Part shown: in pieces, positions 35,595 through 44,700 of the stretch | Layout of the letters: each line of letters opens with the position of its first letter | Position numbering within the stretch: position 1 is the first letter of the stretch | Made by a program: the position numbers and the translations under genes | The notes under the pieces: model-generated | Seen by the model: only the letters and a program-made list of their open reading frames with translations | What the model was told of the DNA's origin: nothing | Database searches by the model: none | NCBI GenBank assembly: GCA_002083615.1 | Contig: MSXO01000037.1 | Span: 1-64,000, forward strand | From: Proteobacteria bacterium ST_bin11 | GTDB lineage: Bacteria; Pseudomonadota; Gammaproteobacteria; Methylococcales; Methylomonadaceae | Direction of reading: 5' to 3' | DNA length: 64,000 nucleotides

Positions 35595-36416
35595 TTATTC
35601 GTGTTCTTGCTGAAGGTGCAAAACCTCAGCAGAGCAATTCATGAATGCGCCGATTAAATCTTGCTGTTGTTTCCGATAATAAAGTTCTATTTCTTCAGGT
35701 ATTTGATACTCAAAAAAAAGCGTCAGTGCTTGCAGCATAACCACCGAGTTCTGAATAATGCCCATAGAGGTTAAATGGCTTTTCAGCTTGCTCGAGTCTA
35801 TTTTCGCCAAGGCTAAATCTAGAGATTCTATAGCCAATAAGGTGTAGCGCAGTTTCTTAACGGCGATGCGCAGATGGTGAATACTCTCAGGGTTGGCTGG
35901 ATCCAATGCTTCATAGCGATTGATGACCGTACCGTATATGTCATCAATAGCCTTGGGCAATGCCTGCGTTAGATCGGTGTGGGTTGTTTGAGTTTTGAAG
36001 TGCTTGGCTGCTTTTTTGAGTTTTCGCCGCAATTTGGGTTGATACAAACCGGTAATAAAACACTGATTTTCCGATAGCAAGCTCTGCTCGCAACGATGCA
36101 TCTGGGCTAAAAATGGCTCCAATTCAGGGAGTATAGGCAGGGTCTTGGCTGCTTCGAACAGCATGACTTGAGTGTCGCGCAATTGGTCGAAACCGTCGAG
36201 TTGCTTTTTCAGGGATTTGCGGATTATCAGCAGGATGGCCTGCGGCGCCAGGGTATGCAGTAACTCGATAAGGGCCAACAACCGCCGGGTACTGACACGT
36301 AATTCGTGGACGTTATCTTCATTGGCAGTTTGGCGGCAGGCTTTCAAGCGTTTGCGATATTGGCGCCAGTGCTTTTCCAGCGCATCTAACAGTGGCTTGC
36401 CGCCAATATTATGCAT
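35595..36416 (-). CDS. CHAD domain protein
   Basis: Helical CHAD-domain protein of 273 aa. CHAD proteins bind polyphosphate through conserved basic and His residues (family knowledge). Here the two half repeats are marked by DNVHELRVSTRRLLALIELL and SIHHLRIAVKKLRYTLLAIE. There is no fused CYTH triphosphatase domain. It starts three bases after the pssA stop and is probably cotranscribed with it. Confidence 0.9.
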   Translation of the reverse strand: MHNIGGKPLLDALEKHWRQYRKRLKACRQTANEDNVHELRVSTRRLLALIELLHTLAPQAILLIIRKSLKKQLDGFDQLRDTQVMLFEAAKTLPILPELEPFLAQMHRCEQSLLSENQCFITGLYQPKLRRKLKKAAKHFKTQTTHTDLTQALPKAIDDIYGTVINRYEALDPANPESIHHLRIAVKKLRYTLLAIESLDLALAKIDSSKLKSHLTSMGIIQNSVVMLQALTLFFEYQIPEEIELYYRKQQQDLIGAFMNCSAEVLHLQQEHE

Positions 36417-36419
36417 CAG

Positions 36420-37160
36420 CTAACTTTTGCGACTTTGTAGCTTACGCTTACGCAAAACCAAGGTAACGATGGGGCCTGATACCGCGTAGCCAACCGATAA
36501 CAAAAAAAGCATGCGCTGTGGTTGCGCTAAAACGAAACTAATCACCAGCATGGCAATGATGGCCACTATGAACGGCACTTTGTTTTTGAAATCGATTTCT
36601 TTAAAACTGGAATAGCGAAAATTGCTGACCATCAGTAAGCCGGTGCTAATTGTTGTCAGCAGCACTAAATATTTGATGTTTTCGACGTTGTACTCGTTTT
36701 CCACGCAGAACCACAATCCGCCCGCCAGAATAGCCGCCGCCGCCGGACTGGGCAGACCTTGAAAATAACGTTTATCCGCCACTTCCACCTGCGTATTAAA
36801 GCGCGCCAAGCGCAGAGCACCGCCAGCCATGTGCACAAACGCAGCGAATAGACCGGCTTGGCCCATGCTGGACAGGGTCCAAAGGTACATCACAATCGCC
36901 GGTGCGGCGCCAAACGAGACCATGTCGGACAAACTATCGTACTGCACGCCGAATTCGCTTTGAGTGTTGGTTAGTCGGGCAACCCTACCGTCTAGACCGT
37001 CCAGCACCATGGCGATGAACATGGAGATTGCTGCAGTTTCGAATCGGCCGTTAATCGCTGACGTGATCGCATAAAACCCGGCAAACATAGCCCCCGTGGT
37101 AAACAGATTGGGCAGTAAGTAAATGCCACGATGACGCGTAAGCGGTTGCTTCTTGATCAT
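36420..37160 (-). CDS. pssA: CDP-diacylglycerol-serine O-phosphatidyltransferase
   Basis: Integral membrane enzyme making phosphatidylserine from CDP-diacylglycerol and serine, the precursor of phosphatidylethanolamine. The 246 aa protein has the CDP-alcohol phosphotransferase motif DGLDGRVARL...FGVQYDSLSD (about residues 53-80) and six to seven membrane helices. It is the Bacillus-type (PssA type II) enzyme, not the E. coli-type PssA with HKD motifs. It precedes the CHAD gene. Confidence 0.95.
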   Translation of the reverse strand: MIKKQPLTRHRGIYLLPNLFTTGAMFAGFYAITSAINGRFETAAISMFIAMVLDGLDGRVARLTNTQSEFGVQYDSLSDMVSFGAAPAIVMYLWTLSSMGQAGLFAAFVHMAGGALRLARFNTQVEVADKRYFQGLPSPAAAAILAGGLWFCVENEYNVENIKYLVLLTTISTGLLMVSNFRYSSFKEIDFKNKVPFIVAIIAMLVISFVLAQPQRMLFLLSVGYAVSGPIVTLVLRKRKLQSRKS

Positions 37161-37244
37161 AATGTCTCTACAAAGGTTGAAAAGTTGGCGGCATTGTACA
37201 TGCTGAATATGACAGCTGCTTAACTAAATACCGGGCAATTGGTT

Positions 37245-38027
37245 TCAAAATTTCCACAAAAGTACGACCTGTGGCACGGAGTCACGCAAGCCCTTAATGC
37301 CGTATTTGTTGTGCCAGTATTGGTATTCGATACCCAGGTACAGATGGTCACTATTGCCCCATAAGTCGCCAATGTCCAGTCTTAACTGCGGCTGTGCCAA
37401 GGCTTGACGGGCGGCGCGATCGCCTTTCTTACCGATAAAGTCGGCGAAACCTTCAAAACTCCATTTGCTGCCGGCGATTTCAAACGGCAACTGCCACACC
37501 GGCGTAATTTGCCAGGAGGTGCCGATGTCGTCAGGTTCGGTGACTCGTTGCCGCAGAAAATCGACATTGAAATAAGCAAAGCCCGGAAGATCGAAATCCA
37601 CGGATACCCCATAAAGCCAGGCTCGGAAACCACTTTGGCCGCTGTTCAGGTTTTCCCCGAGATTGACGCCGCCGGTTATGCCAAGGTCTTTGATTAAACC
37701 CAATGCCAAATCCAGACCGCTGATTTTGCTGAGGCTAAACGTACTATAAACCTCACCGTACAGGTTGGTTTGCGCTGGCTGGCCGGACTCGGTAAACAGC
37801 GTATCCATAAAGAAAAAATTGCGACCATACGTCCAGCCGTGGGCATGGGTTAGGGTAATGATCGACTGGCTAACGTTCTCTGGATTGAAAGGTTCGGTGT
37901 AATTGCTGCCATGGAGATATTGAATCTCGCTGTTGCTCCATTGTAAAAACTCAGCAGAGCACTTGGGTGCCAAGGTCGCGGTTATGAGCCCGAGACAAAG
38001 CCGGATTAAGCGATAGGTATCGGGCAT
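37245..38027 (-). CDS. Outer membrane protein of the Tsx/OmpK family
   Basis: Predicted beta-barrel porin for nucleosides or similar solutes. The protein is about 260 aa from ATG 38027 (MPDTYRLIRLCLGLI) with a signal peptide ending near KCSAEF. It has the family-like YFNVDFLRQRV, WQITPVWQLPFEIAGSKWSF and GIEYQYWHNKYGI strand motifs, and a C-terminal Phe (VVLLWKF), typical of a barrel end. An alternative start lies at 38039. The nucleoside specificity is a family guess. Confidence 0.85.
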   Translation of the reverse strand: MPDTYRLIRLCLGLITATLAPKCSAEFLQWSNSEIQYLHGSNYTEPFNPENVSQSIITLTHAHGWTYGRNFFFMDTLFTESGQPAQTNLYGEVYSTFSLSKISGLDLALGLIKDLGITGGVNLGENLNSGQSGFRAWLYGVSVDFDLPGFAYFNVDFLRQRVTEPDDIGTSWQITPVWQLPFEIAGSKWSFEGFADFIGKKGDRAARQALAQPQLRLDIGDLWGNSDHLYLGIEYQYWHNKYGIKGLRDSVPQVVLLWKF

Positions 38028-38051
38028 TGGGTAAACCAAGAGGCAAAAAAA

Positions 38052-38072
38052 AGCCCATCGTGAAGATGGGCT
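38052..38072 (-). terminator. Rho-independent terminator of the ilvIHC operon
   Basis: On the minus strand, the stem AGCCCATC / GATGGGCT with a 5-base loop is followed by a run of eight T. It lies 20 bases after the ilvC stop and would also sit just before the start of the Tsx-like gene. Confidence 0.92.
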
Positions 38073-38091
38073 TTAATCCTAGCCGATAAGC

Positions 38092-39108
38092 TTAGTTTTT
38101 GCTTTTATCGACGATTTGGTTAGCTTTGATCCAAGGCATCATGCCCCGCAATTTCGCGCCAACGACTTCGATAGGATGCTCGGCATTCAGACGGCGGCGT
38201 GCAGTCATCTCAGGGTAGCCGGTTTGGCCTTCCAGGATAAATTGTTTAGCGTATTTGCCTTGTTGAATGTCTTCCAGGGCTTGTTTCATTGCCCAACGGC
38301 TTTCTTCGTTGATCACTTTCGGGCCGGTGACGTATTCGCCATATTCCGCGTTGTTAGAGATCGAGTAGTTCATGTTGGCGATGCCACCTTCGTACATCAA
38401 GTCCACGATCAATTTCAATTCGTGCAAGCACTCGAAATAGGCCATTTCAGGTGGGTAGCCCGCTTCGGTCAGGGTCTCAAAACCGGCTTTTACCAGTTCC
38501 ACCGCGCCACCGCACAATACCGCTTGTTCGCCGAATAAATCGGTTTCGGTTTCGTCACGGAAAGTAGTTTCGATGATGCCAGAGCGGCCGCCGCCAATGG
38601 CTGATGCATAAGATAAGCAGATGGCTTTGGCCATGCCGGACGCATCTTGGTGAATCGCGATCAAATCAGGAATACCGCCGCCTTTGACGAACTCTGAACG
38701 CACAGTGTGGCCTGGCGCTTTTGGGGCGATCATGATCACGTCCAGGTCCTTGCGGGGCACGACTTGGTTATACAAAATCGCGAAGCCGTGCGCGAATGCC
38801 AAAGCAGCGCCTTGTTTGATGTTGGGCTCGATTTCTTCTTTGTATAACTTGGATTGAAACTCGTCTGGGGTCAGGATCATAACTACGTCGGCGCCGGCGA
38901 TGGCTTCCGGAACGTCTTTTACGGTCAAGCCGCTGGCTTGGGCTTTGGCGACTGACGCTGAGCTGGCGCGCAAGCCGACGACGACGTCAACGCCTGAGTC
39001 TTTCAGATTGTTGGCGTGCGCGTGGCCTTGTGAGCCGTAGCCGATAATCGCTACTTTTTTGGCTCTAATAACAGAAAGGTCGGCGTCTTTATCGTAATAA
39101 ACTTGCAT
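38092..39108 (-). CDS. ilvC: Ketol-acid reductoisomerase (NADP)
   Basis: Second common step of valine and isoleucine synthesis: isomerises and reduces 2-acetolactate. The 338 aa length is that of class I enzymes. The Rossmann motif GYGSQGHAHANNLKDSG (about 22-38), the metal ligands in DETETDLFGEQ (about 190-200), and ECLHELKLIVDLMYEGG are visible. It follows ilvH after 32 bases in an ilvI-ilvH-ilvC operon and ends in a clear terminator. Confidence 0.98.
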   Translation of the reverse strand: MQVYYDKDADLSVIRAKKVAIIGYGSQGHAHANNLKDSGVDVVVGLRASSASVAKAQASGLTVKDVPEAIAGADVVMILTPDEFQSKLYKEEIEPNIKQGAALAFAHGFAILYNQVVPRKDLDVIMIAPKAPGHTVRSEFVKGGGIPDLIAIHQDASGMAKAICLSYASAIGGGRSGIIETTFRDETETDLFGEQAVLCGGAVELVKAGFETLTEAGYPPEMAYFECLHELKLIVDLMYEGGIANMNYSISNNAEYGEYVTGPKVINEESRWAMKQALEDIQQGKYAKQFILEGQTGYPEMTARRRLNAEHPIEVVGAKLRGMMPWIKANQIVDKSKN

Positions 39109-39140
39109 AGGTTTTCTCGTTGCTGGGTAAATAATAAATG

Positions 39141-39632
39141 TTACAGATGTAAGCCTTTTTCGCCACGGGAGATGCCGGTCGGGCCGGAACGCACCACTTC
39201 TATGATGCTGCCTTCTTCAAAGCCATGGACAAAGGCGTCTAGTTTGCTGGATTGACCGGTCATTTCCACCACATAACTGTTGGCGGTAACGTCGATGATT
39301 TTGCCGCGGAAGATGTCGACCATGCGCTTTACTTCCTCGCGCGTGTCATGGCTGGTTTTGATTTTTACCAGCATCAACTCGCGTTCGATGTGCGCAGATT
39401 CCGCCAAATCGATCAACTTCACCACGTCTATTAACTTGTTTAGTTGCTTGGTGATTTGTTCGATGATTTCGTCGCTGCCGCTGGTGACCAATGTCATCCG
39501 CGACAGACTTGGGTCTTCGGTCGGCGCCACAGTCAAGGACTCAATGTTATAGCCGCGCGCGGAAAACAAGCCCGCCACGCGCGACAAGGCGCCGGATTCG
39601 TTTTCGATCAGGATAGAAATTATGTGCCTCAT
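39141..39632 (-). CDS. ilvH: Acetolactate synthase regulatory (small) subunit
   Basis: Valine-sensitive regulatory subunit of acetolactate synthase. The 163 aa protein has an N-terminal ACT domain (ISILIENESGALSRVAGLFS, then RGYNIESLTV) and a second ACT-like domain. It shares one base with the ilvI stop (TAATG), indicating translational coupling. Confidence 0.97.
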   Translation of the reverse strand: MRHIISILIENESGALSRVAGLFSARGYNIESLTVAPTEDPSLSRMTLVTSGSDEIIEQITKQLNKLIDVVKLIDLAESAHIERELMLVKIKTSHDTREEVKRMVDIFRGKIIDVTANSYVVEMTGQSSKLDAFVHGFEEGSIIEVVRSGPTGISRGEKGLHL

Positions 39633-41368
39633 TATGACAACTCCCTGTCTACCGGGGTGCCGGGTGCGACGCGCAATTTCATGTCGTGGTGGCCTTTGCC
39701 TGCTTCTATCATGGGGTAAACGTTTTCGGTACGGTCGGTGATGAAATCCAGGAAGACGGTTCTATCTTTTAAGGCAAATGCTTCTTCCAGAGCGCCGCGC
39801 ACATCTTCCGGCTTTTCGATCAGCATGCCGACATGGCCGTACGCCTCAGCCAGTTTGACGAAGTCGGGGATGGTGTCCATATAAGACTGCGAATAGCGGC
39901 TTTCGTAAGAAAACTCCTGCCACTGCCGCACCATACCCATGTAACGGTTGTTCAGGTTAATAATTTTTACCGGTGCATGGTATTGCAAGGCGGTAGACAG
40001 TTCCTGAATACACATTTGGATGCTGGCTTCGCCAGTAATACAGGCAACATGGGATTCAGGGAAGGCCAGTTTTACCCCGATCGCAGCTGGTAAACCAAAG
40101 CCCATGGTGCCTAAACCACCGGAGTTGATCCAGCGCCGTGGCTTATCGAAGTGATAATACTGGGCTGCATACATTTGGTGTTGACCTACATCCGATGTGA
40201 CATAAGCTTGGCCATGAGTGACCTGATACAACTGCTCCACCACATATTGCGGTTTGATTACTGCGCTGCTGCGGTCGTATTCCAGGCAATGCACATCTCG
40301 CCAGCTTTGAATTAGCTGCCACCAGGACTCCAATGCTGCCTTGGATGGCTTGATTTTACTGTCTTTGATCAGTTCTATCATCAGCTCCAGCACAGGCTTG
40401 ACTTCGCCGACGATGGGGACATCGACCTTAACGGTTTTGGATATTGAGGCCGGATCGACGTCGATATGGATGATTTTCGCGTAAGGACAAAACTCGGCTA
40501 GTTTACCGGTGACCCGATCATCGAAGCGAGCGCCAACGGCCAGAATCACATCGGCTTCGTGCATGCCCATGTTGGCTTCGTAGGTGCCGTGCATGCCGAG
40601 CATGCCGACAAACAGTTTATCAGTGGCTGGATAACCGCCCAAACCCATTAAGGTATTGGTAATCGGATAGCCGAGCAATTGAGTTAACTCCGTCAGTTCC
40701 TTATGCGCTTCACCCAGAATCACGCCGCCGCCCGAATAAATCATCGGTCGCTGCGCGGTTACCAGCATCTCCACCGCCCGCTTGATCTGGCCTTTATGAC
40801 CTGTGACTACCGGGTTGTAAGAGCGCATGCTGATTTTTTTCGGGTATTTGTAAGGTACCTTGATCTTCGGGTCGGTCATGTCCTTAGGCACGTCGACCAA
40901 CACCGGGCCAGGACGCCCTGTGGTCGCCACGTAAAAGGCTTTTTTCATGGTCTCGGCCAGGTCGTTGACGTCTTTGACCAGGAAGTTGTGCTTCACGCAG
41001 GGTCGGGTGATCCCCACCGTATCGACTTCCTGAAACGCATCGCTGCCTATGACCGGCGACGGTACTTGTCCCGAGATAATCACCATCGGGATCGAATCCA
41101 TATAGGCTGTGGCAATACCGGTGACGGCATTGGTTGCGCCTGGCCCCGAGGTGACCAGCACCACCCCTGGTTTGCCCGTCGCACGGGCATAAGCGTCGGC
41201 CGCGTGGGCTGCCGCTTGCTCGTGTCTGACCAGGATATGTTTCACTTCGTCTTGATGGAAAATGGCATCATAGATGTGCAAGACAGAGCCACCCGGATAG
41301 CCAAATACAAATTCGACACCTTCATCTTTAAGACATTGGACAATAATATGTCCGCCACTGAGTTCCAA
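39632..41368 (-). CDS. ilvI: Acetolactate synthase catalytic (large) subunit
   Basis: Thiamine-diphosphate enzyme joining two pyruvates (or pyruvate and 2-oxobutyrate), first step of the branch to valine, leucine and isoleucine. The 578 aa protein shows FGYPGGSVLHIYDAI, catalytic Glu in VRHEQAAAHAADAYARA, and the ThDP site TGEASIQMCIQELS. This has Glu where many relatives have Asp; several Pseudomonas enzymes also have Glu (from memory). The start codon is TTG at 41368, with GAGGA seven bases upstream. The upstream 245 bases contain a weak hairpin with a T-run on the minus strand (about 41458-41480) that might act as an attenuator, without a clear leader peptide. Confidence 0.97.
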   Translation of the reverse strand: MELSGGHIIVQCLKDEGVEFVFGYPGGSVLHIYDAIFHQDEVKHILVRHEQAAAHAADAYARATGKPGVVLVTSGPGATNAVTGIATAYMDSIPMVIISGQVPSPVIGSDAFQEVDTVGITRPCVKHNFLVKDVNDLAETMKKAFYVATTGRPGPVLVDVPKDMTDPKIKVPYKYPKKISMRSYNPVVTGHKGQIKRAVEMLVTAQRPMIYSGGGVILGEAHKELTELTQLLGYPITNTLMGLGGYPATDKLFVGMLGMHGTYEANMGMHEADVILAVGARFDDRVTGKLAEFCPYAKIIHIDVDPASISKTVKVDVPIVGEVKPVLELMIELIKDSKIKPSKAALESWWQLIQSWRDVHCLEYDRSSAVIKPQYVVEQLYQVTHGQAYVTSDVGQHQMYAAQYYHFDKPRRWINSGGLGTMGFGLPAAIGVKLAFPESHVACITGEASIQMCIQELSTALQYHAPVKIINLNNRYMGMVRQWQEFSYESRYSQSYMDTIPDFVKLAEAYGHVGMLIEKPEDVRGALEEAFALKDRTVFLDFITDRTENVYPMIEAGKGHHDMKLRVAPGTPVDRELS

Positions 41369-41613
41369 TTTTACGTCCTCAAAAAACTAATCGATCGGGG
41401 AAATGCAGATTTTACAAAAAAGGTTGGATAAGCTACTGTTTTTGGCCCTTCTCGTCAAGGAAAAACCAAGGGTTTCACTTGGGTTTTGTTGTCTATTGAA
41501 CGGTTTTGCCGTCAGCAATTCGGCCCGAACGAAAAATTGCCGCTCAGAGCAAAGGCATTGATTAACAGTTTACGCCACGACAAGCGTTGGCGAGCATATA
41601 AAGGATATTTAAG

Positions 41614-43062
41614 CTGGATTACTTCACTCTCGATCTGCTCAAACAAAATCATCCGGCTTGGCGTCTGCTTAATTCGCCGCATGCGCCGCTGCTTGCCGGT
41701 TTTCTGCATCGGGCCTTTGTCATGCCAAACCAGCGTTTGATTGGGCAAGCCGATCTTGCCGAGGCATTGGAAGACGAATTGTTCGGCCTGCGTGAGCAAT
41801 TGGGAAACGACATCTTTCCGAAGTCGGCGTTGGACTACCTCAACGATTGGGCCGGCAACGACAAAGGCTGGTTACGCAAATTCTACCGCCAAGGCTCCGA
41901 CGAGCCTTACTTCGACCTGACCCCGGCCACCGAAAAAGCCATTGCCTGGCTGAATAGCCTGACCGAACGCAGCTTTGTCGGCACTGAATCGCGGCTGTTG
42001 ACCCTGTTCGAATTGCTCAAGCAAATCAGCGAAGGCAGCGAAACCGACCCGGAAACCCGCATCGCTGAATTGCGCAAGCGCCGCGCCGACATCGACTTCG
42101 AAATCGCCCGCATCGAAACTGGCGACTTGGCTCTGCTGGACGACACCGCACTGAAAGACCGCTTTCAACAATTCACCAATCTAGCCCGCGAACTGCTCAG
42201 CGATTTTCGCGAAGTCGAGCATAACTTTCGTGGCCTGGACCGCAGGGTCCGCGAACGCATCGCGCTGTGGGAAGGCGGCAAAGGCAAGCTTTTGGAGGAA
42301 ATCATGGGCGAACGCGATGCGATTGCCGATTCCGACCAGGGCCGCAGCTTCCGTGCTTTTTGGGACTTTCTGATGTCCAGCCGCCGCCAGGAAGAACTAT
42401 CAGCGCTGTTGGAAAGGGTGCTTACCCTGGAGCCTGTCGCCGAACTCAAGCCCGATGCGCGGCTGCGCCGCATTCATTACGATTGGTTGGAGGCCGGCGA
42501 ACATACTCAGCGCACCGTAGCCGAATTAAGCCGACAACTACGTCGCTTCCTGGATGACCAAGCCTGGCTGGAAAACCGGCGCATCATGGAAATACTGCAC
42601 GGCATAGAAGCCAAGGCCGTGGCCTTGCGCGACAGCCAGCCGGCCGGCGAGGTGATGAGCATCGCCGCAGCTGCTGCCGACATCGAACTGCCGATGGAGC
42701 GGCCGCTACATACGCCGACGGTCAAACCAAAGATCGCCGATATGGTCTTGGCGGATGGCGCGGATGACATAGACGCCGCCGCGCTATTCTCGCAAGTCGT
42801 CATCGACAAAGCCCAATTGGCCCATCACATCCGCCACACTCTGCAAGACAAAGCGCAAATCACCCTAGCCGAACTCTGCCGCTCCAGACCACTACAACAC
42901 GGCCTGGCCGAACTCGTCGCTTACTTGCAACTTGGCGGCGACAGCTTTAAAACCACGGTTGATGAAGGTGCCGAAGACCTGATCGTGTGGCAAACGTCGG
43001 ATGGCGAGGGACGCGAATTAAGCCGGCAGGCGCGGTTGCCGAGGGTGATATTTGTCAGGTAA
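41614..43062 (+). CDS. jetA: Wadjet anti-plasmid protein JetA (DUF3375), probable CTG start
   Basis: MukF-like kleisin subunit of the Wadjet condensin complex, which recognises and cleaves circular plasmid DNA. The ATG at 41722 would give only 446 aa and would cut the conserved N terminus. The same frame upstream reads DYFTLDLLKQNHPAWRLLNS, the usual JetA beginning, back to a TAA at 41599-41601. The only plausible initiation codon in that stretch is CTG at 41614, with AAGGA eight bases upstream, giving 482 aa, the normal family length. Helical, coiled-coil-rich regions cover about residues 160-330. jetB does not follow directly but 3.6 kb downstream, which is unusual for the family. Confidence 0.88.
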   Translation: MDYFTLDLLKQNHPAWRLLNSPHAPLLAGFLHRAFVMPNQRLIGQADLAEALEDELFGLREQLGNDIFPKSALDYLNDWAGNDKGWLRKFYRQGSDEPYFDLTPATEKAIAWLNSLTERSFVGTESRLLTLFELLKQISEGSETDPETRIAELRKRRADIDFEIARIETGDLALLDDTALKDRFQQFTNLARELLSDFREVEHNFRGLDRRVRERIALWEGGKGKLLEEIMGERDAIADSDQGRSFRAFWDFLMSSRRQEELSALLERVLTLEPVAELKPDARLRRIHYDWLEAGEHTQRTVAELSRQLRRFLDDQAWLENRRIMEILHGIEAKAVALRDSQPAGEVMSIAAAAADIELPMERPLHTPTVKPKIADMVLADGADDIDAAALFSQVVIDKAQLAHHIRHTLQDKAQITLAELCRSRPLQHGLAELVAYLQLGGDSFKTTVDEGAEDLIVWQTSDGEGRELSRQARLPRVIFVR

Positions 43063-43098
43063 GCAAACTACCTATTCAGGACGAATAGAACTCTTGCC

Positions 43099-43404
43099 CT
43101 ACGCGCCGAATATGCTCGCGTAAATCGGCGTATCAATCTGCGCGTAAAACGATAAATCTAGCGTGTACGGCAGCAGCAAGTCGTCGATTTCCGTTTCGAT
43201 CCGGCAAAGGTCGGCATAAGTTAAACTCTCGCCGAATAGCGTCAAATCGATGTCGGAACCGGGGCGATAGTTACCCTTGGCCCGCGAACCTTACAAAACC
43301 GCGCATTCAACCTGTGGATGTTTGGCAAATACGCATTGAATCGCGCTGATGGTGTGCGGCTTTAAACCAAATCGGTCGCGGGCTTCGGGGCTAATCGCCG
43401 CCAT
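43099..43404 (-). pseudogene. MntA-like nucleotidyltransferase antitoxin, nonsense-broken
   Basis: A 101-codon minus-strand gene for a small MNT-fold nucleotidyltransferase interrupted by one in-frame TAA (43291-43293). The frame reads MAAISPEARDRFGLKP..., then VECAVL-stop-GSRAKGNYRPGSDIDLTL. The GSx10DxD active site is intact beyond the stop. The stop replaces the Tyr expected in the usual VLYGSRAKG motif. It overlaps the HepT-like remnant by 14 bases, as in functional HEPN-MNT pairs. Confidence 0.85.
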
Positions 43405-43801
43405 CCGGCAAAGTCCGTAGCTTTTGTTGTAACTGAACGAATAAGTCGAAAAAACGTTGCATGATATTCTCGGCTATTGCTTGAGCGGTTTCCTGATTTT
43501 ACGTATAGCTGGTGCGATTCCGGTCGCGAATCATATCCATCCAGCTGTCACCGTCATTGATCAAACCCAGCTTGAATGCCAGGCGAGTGGCCTCCCGCGA
43601 GCCGTAAATATCCTAATGGCCTTTTTCCAGCAAATAATCGCGTAACTCGTTCCAGGCCAGTTCATGGGTATATTCAAAGGCCTGGATCAGGCCTTGTTCT
43701 TCCAATTCGTTGAGTTCGCCCTTGTCGATGAACTTGGTCAACTGTGCCAAAGCGTTTTGATAATTGGCGAAGCGCTGTTTCCAGCGGATGTCTTGGTGCA
43801 T
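43391..43801 (-). pseudogene. HepT-like (HI0074 family) toxin, nonsense-broken
   Basis: A 137-codon gene for a nucleotidyltransferase substrate-binding or HEPN-type protein with two in-frame stops: TAG at codon 63 (43613-43615) and TAA at codon 101 (43499-43501). The protein-like text is continuous: WKQRFANYQNALAQLTKFI, FEYTHELAWNELRDYLLEKG, stop, DIYGSREATRLAFKLGLI, WMDMIRDRNRTSYT, stop, NQETAQAIAENI. The RX4HXY active-site motif is lost: His is Tyr, and the final Tyr codon is TAA. Partner of the broken MntA next to it. Confidence 0.85.
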
Positions 43802-43998
43802 AAGTATGGAGAGTCCTTGATTCGAAAAAGACCTTTGGATTCAGGTGTGACAATTTTAGTGAAAGTTGGCTTAAACCGCGATAACTCTTGATATGAAGTT
43901 GATTGGCAAGAGCGACCCGTTACGGTCTATAGTTTAACCAGATTCAATAGCAGCAATTTAATCATTTCCGGCCACTTTCTAATTACTAAGGCAATAAG

Positions 43999-44535
43999 AT
44001 GGATGCAGAAATATCAGAGGGCTTATTTGCTACGTACTTGGATAAGTACGAGATGGCTTACACAAGGCACTATCGCGTATCTGGAGACAAGAATGTTGAT
44101 TTTATGATTGAATTCCCATCTGTCGTTTTTTGCGACGTAAAAGAAGTCCGGGATTCAAGTTCAGATTTTGGAAGTAAAATTGATGCATATGAACATATTA
44201 GGGATGATATTTGTAAACTCAGAAAGAAGTTTAAAAATGTGAAACCTCAAGAACCAGTGGTTTTGGTAACAATGAATTTCTCAAGCAGTTTTTTCACTGC
44301 TTTTACGGTAGCCCAAGCGATGCTCGGCGACGTTGGCTTTGCAATCTCAAATGGAAATCGGGGAGATGCTAGGCATTTGCCGAGAGGAAACGCAGCAGTA
44401 ACTAAAAACGGAAATACGGCAATATCAGGCGTTTTGGTTTTTGATGCGAATAGTGGAAATCACAGATACTTGTCAAATCCTTTTTCCTCGTATCCGGTCC
44501 CTAATGGCTTCTTTCCTGAAATTAGAGAAATTTAA
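43999..44535 (+). CDS. PD-(D/E)XK nuclease-like hypothetical protein
   Basis: A 178 aa protein with AAGG eight bases before the ATG. It shows a possible PD-(D/E)XK core: VDFMIEFPSVVFCDVKEV (Asp, then D-V-K after 9 residues, about 34-50). A helix of the kind that follows in such nucleases (IDAYEHIRDDICKLRKKF) and a beta strand EPVVLVTMNF come next. The nuclease fold is an inference. AT content is clearly higher than in jetA or jetC, a sign of separate origin. It lies inside the jetA-jetB gap and is followed by a ParB-like gene. Confidence 0.65.
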   Translation: MDAEISEGLFATYLDKYEMAYTRHYRVSGDKNVDFMIEFPSVVFCDVKEVRDSSSDFGSKIDAYEHIRDDICKLRKKFKNVKPQEPVVLVTMNFSSSFFTAFTVAQAMLGDVGFAISNGNRGDARHLPRGNAAVTKNGNTAISGVLVFDANSGNHRYLSNPFSSYPVPNGFFPEIREI

Positions 44536-44700
44536 TTGTCTAGAGCTTCAGGGGAAGAACAGTTGGTAAAACTTTCGAAAATCATGTTTTGGGAATATTG
44601 TGGCGCAGCGGAGTGTTAAATAAGCCGTAAAATCGGACACATTTCTCGTTCTCTGTGCGCAGAATAAATACGCCGGTTACGGCCATCGTTCAGCAGACAA

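Noticed and set aside
41458..41480. Attenuator in the ilvI leader
   Set aside because: A short bulged hairpin with a T-run exists on the minus strand, but there is no leader peptide rich in Val, Leu or Ile, so it is only mentioned in the ilvI entry.
41486..41740. 84-codon plus-strand frame upstream of jetA
   Set aside because: It overlaps the true JetA N-terminal coding region in a different frame and is protein-unlike.
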